From Anaerolineales bacterium (GTDB taxonomy: Bacteria > Chloroflexota > Anaerolineae > B4-G1 > DUEL01): 6,485 bases of DNA. The stretch spans positions 1 to 6,485 of the forward strand of contig DQUX01000326.1 in assembly GCA_015662065.1 (NCBI GenBank). The letters run 5' to 3'. Below the pieces are notes generated by a model. That model did no database searches, was not told the origin of the DNA, and saw only the letters and a list, made by a program, of their open reading frames with translations. Below are positions 5,433 to 6,485 of this stretch, piece after piece. The position numbers were made by a program, and so were the translations under genes. Within the stretch, counting starts at the first letter, position 1. Every line of letters starts with the position of its first letter.

Positions 5433-6269
5433 TCCTTCCGCCGTTTCCAGCCGCAGGTCGGCGTAGCCGATCAGCCGGATCCCCCGCTCCTCGATACGCC
5501 GACGCACCCGGGGGTCCATCAGGGCCCGGTAGTCCTCCGCCCGCCAGCCCTCGGTGCCCGGATGGCAGAGGATCTCCGTGCTCCCCTCCGGCAGCCGGCC
5601 CAGGATCTCCAGCAGGACCTCCGCCGTGCGCGCCCCATCCTGGGAGAAAGAGGACTCCCAGTAGTTGGTCCGGGATAGTCCCCGTCGGTCCACCATCCTC
5701 CGGTACCGTCGCCCTTGCCGGAGGATGAACCAGATCGGGAAGCCACCGTAGCTGGCCGAGAGCGCCGGCGCCTTCTGCTCCAGCGCGTCGTCGAAAGGCA
5801 GCCGCACCGGGATGCGACCATACGCCTCCGCCAACTCCACGCTCAGACGGAACCAGGCGGGGAAGACGTAGGGGTAGTGGCAGTGAAGGTCCAGGTGGGA
5901 GGGGGGGCGGCCCGTGTCGGCGATGAACCGCTCGATCTGGGCCCGCCACTCCGCCCTGAGCTGGGCCAAGGAGAGCAGGGGATAGCGGACCAAGAGCGGG
6001 CCGCCGTTGCGGAAGCGGCCCTGGCGGTCCACCAGCGTAGACACCTCCCCCGACGGCAGCACCGGCCGGCCGTCGTTCATCACCAGATGGACCCCGGCGT
6101 CCCACTCGGGATGCTCCCGCAGGAGAGCGGCCGCCTTCGGCCAGTCGGGCTGGTTCACCATCGCGCTCGCGCTGGTGACAACCCCGACCTCGAAGAGGGC
6201 GCCGATAGCCTCCACCGTGCCCGCCGGGTAGCCCAGGTCGTCGGCGTGGATGATCAGGTAACGGGTCAT
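5430..6269 (-). CDS. YdjC/ChbG-family carbohydrate deacetylase
   Basis: This 279-residue protein is of the ChbG/YdjC (HpnK-related) deacetylase family. Its members remove acetyl groups from N-acetylated sugars such as chitooligosaccharides, using a divalent metal. Conserved signatures are RYLIIHADDLGY (3-14, metal-binding Asp10/Asp11), DAGVHLVMN (57-65, His61), SHLDLHCH (124-131, His125, His129 and His131) and EILCHPGTE (232-240, His236). There is no signal peptide, so it is likely cytoplasmic. The start at 6269 is chosen because the family begins with the strand leading to HADDLG and because GGAGGAGGGAG (6285-6275) is an ideal ribosome-binding site. An in-frame ATG at 6341 would add 24 unrelated residues and run through the promoter. 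It heads the minus-strand cluster, followed by the glycosidase, which suggests a shared glycan substrate. The exact substrate cannot be read from the sequence. Confidence 0.9.
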   Translation of the reverse strand: MTRYLIIHADDLGYPAGTVEAIGALFEVGVVTSASAMVNQPDWPKAAALLREHPEWDAGVHLVMNDGRPVLPSGEVSTLVDRQGRFRNGGPLLVRYPLLSLAQLRAEWRAQIERFIADTGRPPSHLDLHCHYPYVFPAWFRLSVELAEAYGRIPVRLPFDDALEQKAPALSASYGGFPIWFILRQGRRYRRMVDRRGLSRTNYWESSFSQDGARTAEVLLEILGRLPEGSTEILCHPGTEGWRAEDYRALMDPRVRRRIEERGIRLIGYADLRLETAEG

Positions 6270-6288
6270 TGTTGCTCCCTCCTCCGCC

Positions 6289-6317
6289 AATATACACCGG
6301 TTGGCGAAGGAGTACAA
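6289..6317 (-). promoter_or_regulatory. Promoter for the deacetylase-glycosidase-binding protein cluster
   Basis: Read on the minus strand, TTGTAC (6317-6312) and TATATT (6294-6289) are 17 bases apart. Transcription would begin near 6282, leaving a very short leader of about 13 nt that starts inside the long Shine-Dalgarno sequence. The -35 box is only a half match. Confidence 0.4.
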
Positions 6318-6341
6318 GCCTGATGGACGATCACGGCTCAT

Positions 6342-6369
6342 TTGAAGTTGCCAAAGGATATGCTATACT
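6342..6369 (+). promoter_or_regulatory. Rightward promoter at the window edge
   Basis: TTGAAG (6342-6347) and TATACT (6364-6369) are 16 bases apart, with TGC just before the -10 box (extended -10). Transcription would start near 6376 and run off the right edge. No start codon with a ribosome-binding site is visible in the remaining 110 bases, so the transcript has a long leader or is itself a non-coding RNA. Confidence 0.5.
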
Positions 6370-6371
6370 CA

Positions 6372-6471
6372 GTCACGGACCAGTCAGATCTCAGGCTCCC
6401 GGCGGGTCTGTGACCCGCGTCTTTGGCCGAAAGATGCCGTTTTCAGCCCAAGTCGGGGGCCCCAGACCCCC
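6372..6471 (+). other. Cluster of hairpins with mutually exclusive pairings
   Basis: Hairpin 1 is GCGGGT (6402-6407) with ACCCGC (6413-6418). Hairpin 2 is 6417-6424 with 6430-6437, 8 bp with one G-U around GGCCG, followed by TTTT at 6440-6443. A weaker GGGGG/CCCCC hairpin lies at 6455-6471. In addition GTCACGGACC (6372-6381) can pair with GGTCTGTGAC (6405-6414) over 10 bp with one G-U, which excludes hairpin 1. This could be an attenuator-like leader, an operator with inverted half-sites about 33 bp apart, or part of a dispersed palindromic repeat. Confidence 0.4.
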
Positions 6472-6485
6472 TCAGAGCATAGAGA

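Noticed and set aside
4221..5678. Long open frame on the plus strand opposite the glycosidase (485 codons).
   Set aside because: It lies antisense to a protein with both catalytic glutamate motifs; its own translation is rich in Gly, Val, His and Pro without recognisable features.
6270..6341. Upstream in-frame ATG that would lengthen the deacetylase by 24 residues.
   Set aside because: The added residues are translated from the promoter region, and the inner ATG has an ideal ribosome-binding site and the family N-terminus.
1..6485. CRISPR arrays, tRNA or rRNA genes, and insertion sequences.
   Set aside because: No regularly spaced direct repeats, no tRNA-like cloverleaf or rRNA signature, and no transposase-like protein was seen on either strand.

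Overview
The window is high-GC DNA with long, dense, bacterial-style genes, good Shine-Dalgarno sequences and short spacers. The two-gene + strand block includes a TPR / zinc-ribbon / multi-helix membrane protein of a kind I associate with Chloroflexota (Anaerolineae-like). That placement is an inference from protein style and GC content. No rRNA or marker gene is present to prove it.

Layout. (1) Positions 1-475, minus strand: the first 158 codons of a multi-helix membrane protein resembling the antiporter-like subunits of complex I / Mrp; its 3' end lies off the left edge. (2) Positions 476-741: a divergent intergenic region with a promoter for the leftward gene, a TATAAT promoter for the rightward gene, and a roughly 150-nt leader. 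The leader can fold into a 13-bp closing stem, an inner stem and a hairpin-loop pseudoknot. (3) Positions 742-2244, plus strand: a bifunctional formiminotransferase-cyclodeaminase. (4) Positions 2289-3425, plus strand: a TPR / zinc-ribbon / Yip1-like membrane protein, probably in the same transcript. (5) Convergent junction at about 3426-3435. (6) Minus strand, read from right to left: a ChbG/YdjC-type carbohydrate deacetylase (6269-5430), a small CGCAGAGA-type intergenic repeat, a clan GH-A-like glycoside hydrolase with an N-terminal membrane segment (5351-4233), and a family-3 solute-binding lipoprotein (4236-3436). The last two genes overlap by ATGA inside a degenerate 7-nt tandem repeat. 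(7) Positions 6270-6485: a second divergent region with a promoter on each strand. The rightward promoter leads into a run of hairpins, two of which are mutually exclusive, and no gene starts before the window ends.

How the genes fit together. The + strand pair links histidine / one-carbon metabolism (formiminoglutamate plus tetrahydrofolate to methenyl-tetrahydrofolate) with an uncharacterised membrane protein. The minus-strand set looks like a small envelope or glycan-processing and sensing/uptake cluster: deacetylase, glycosidase, binding lipoprotein. No permease or ATPase for the binding protein is present. The most interesting non-coding element is the leader RNA in front of the formiminotransferase gene, which I could not assign to any riboswitch class I know.
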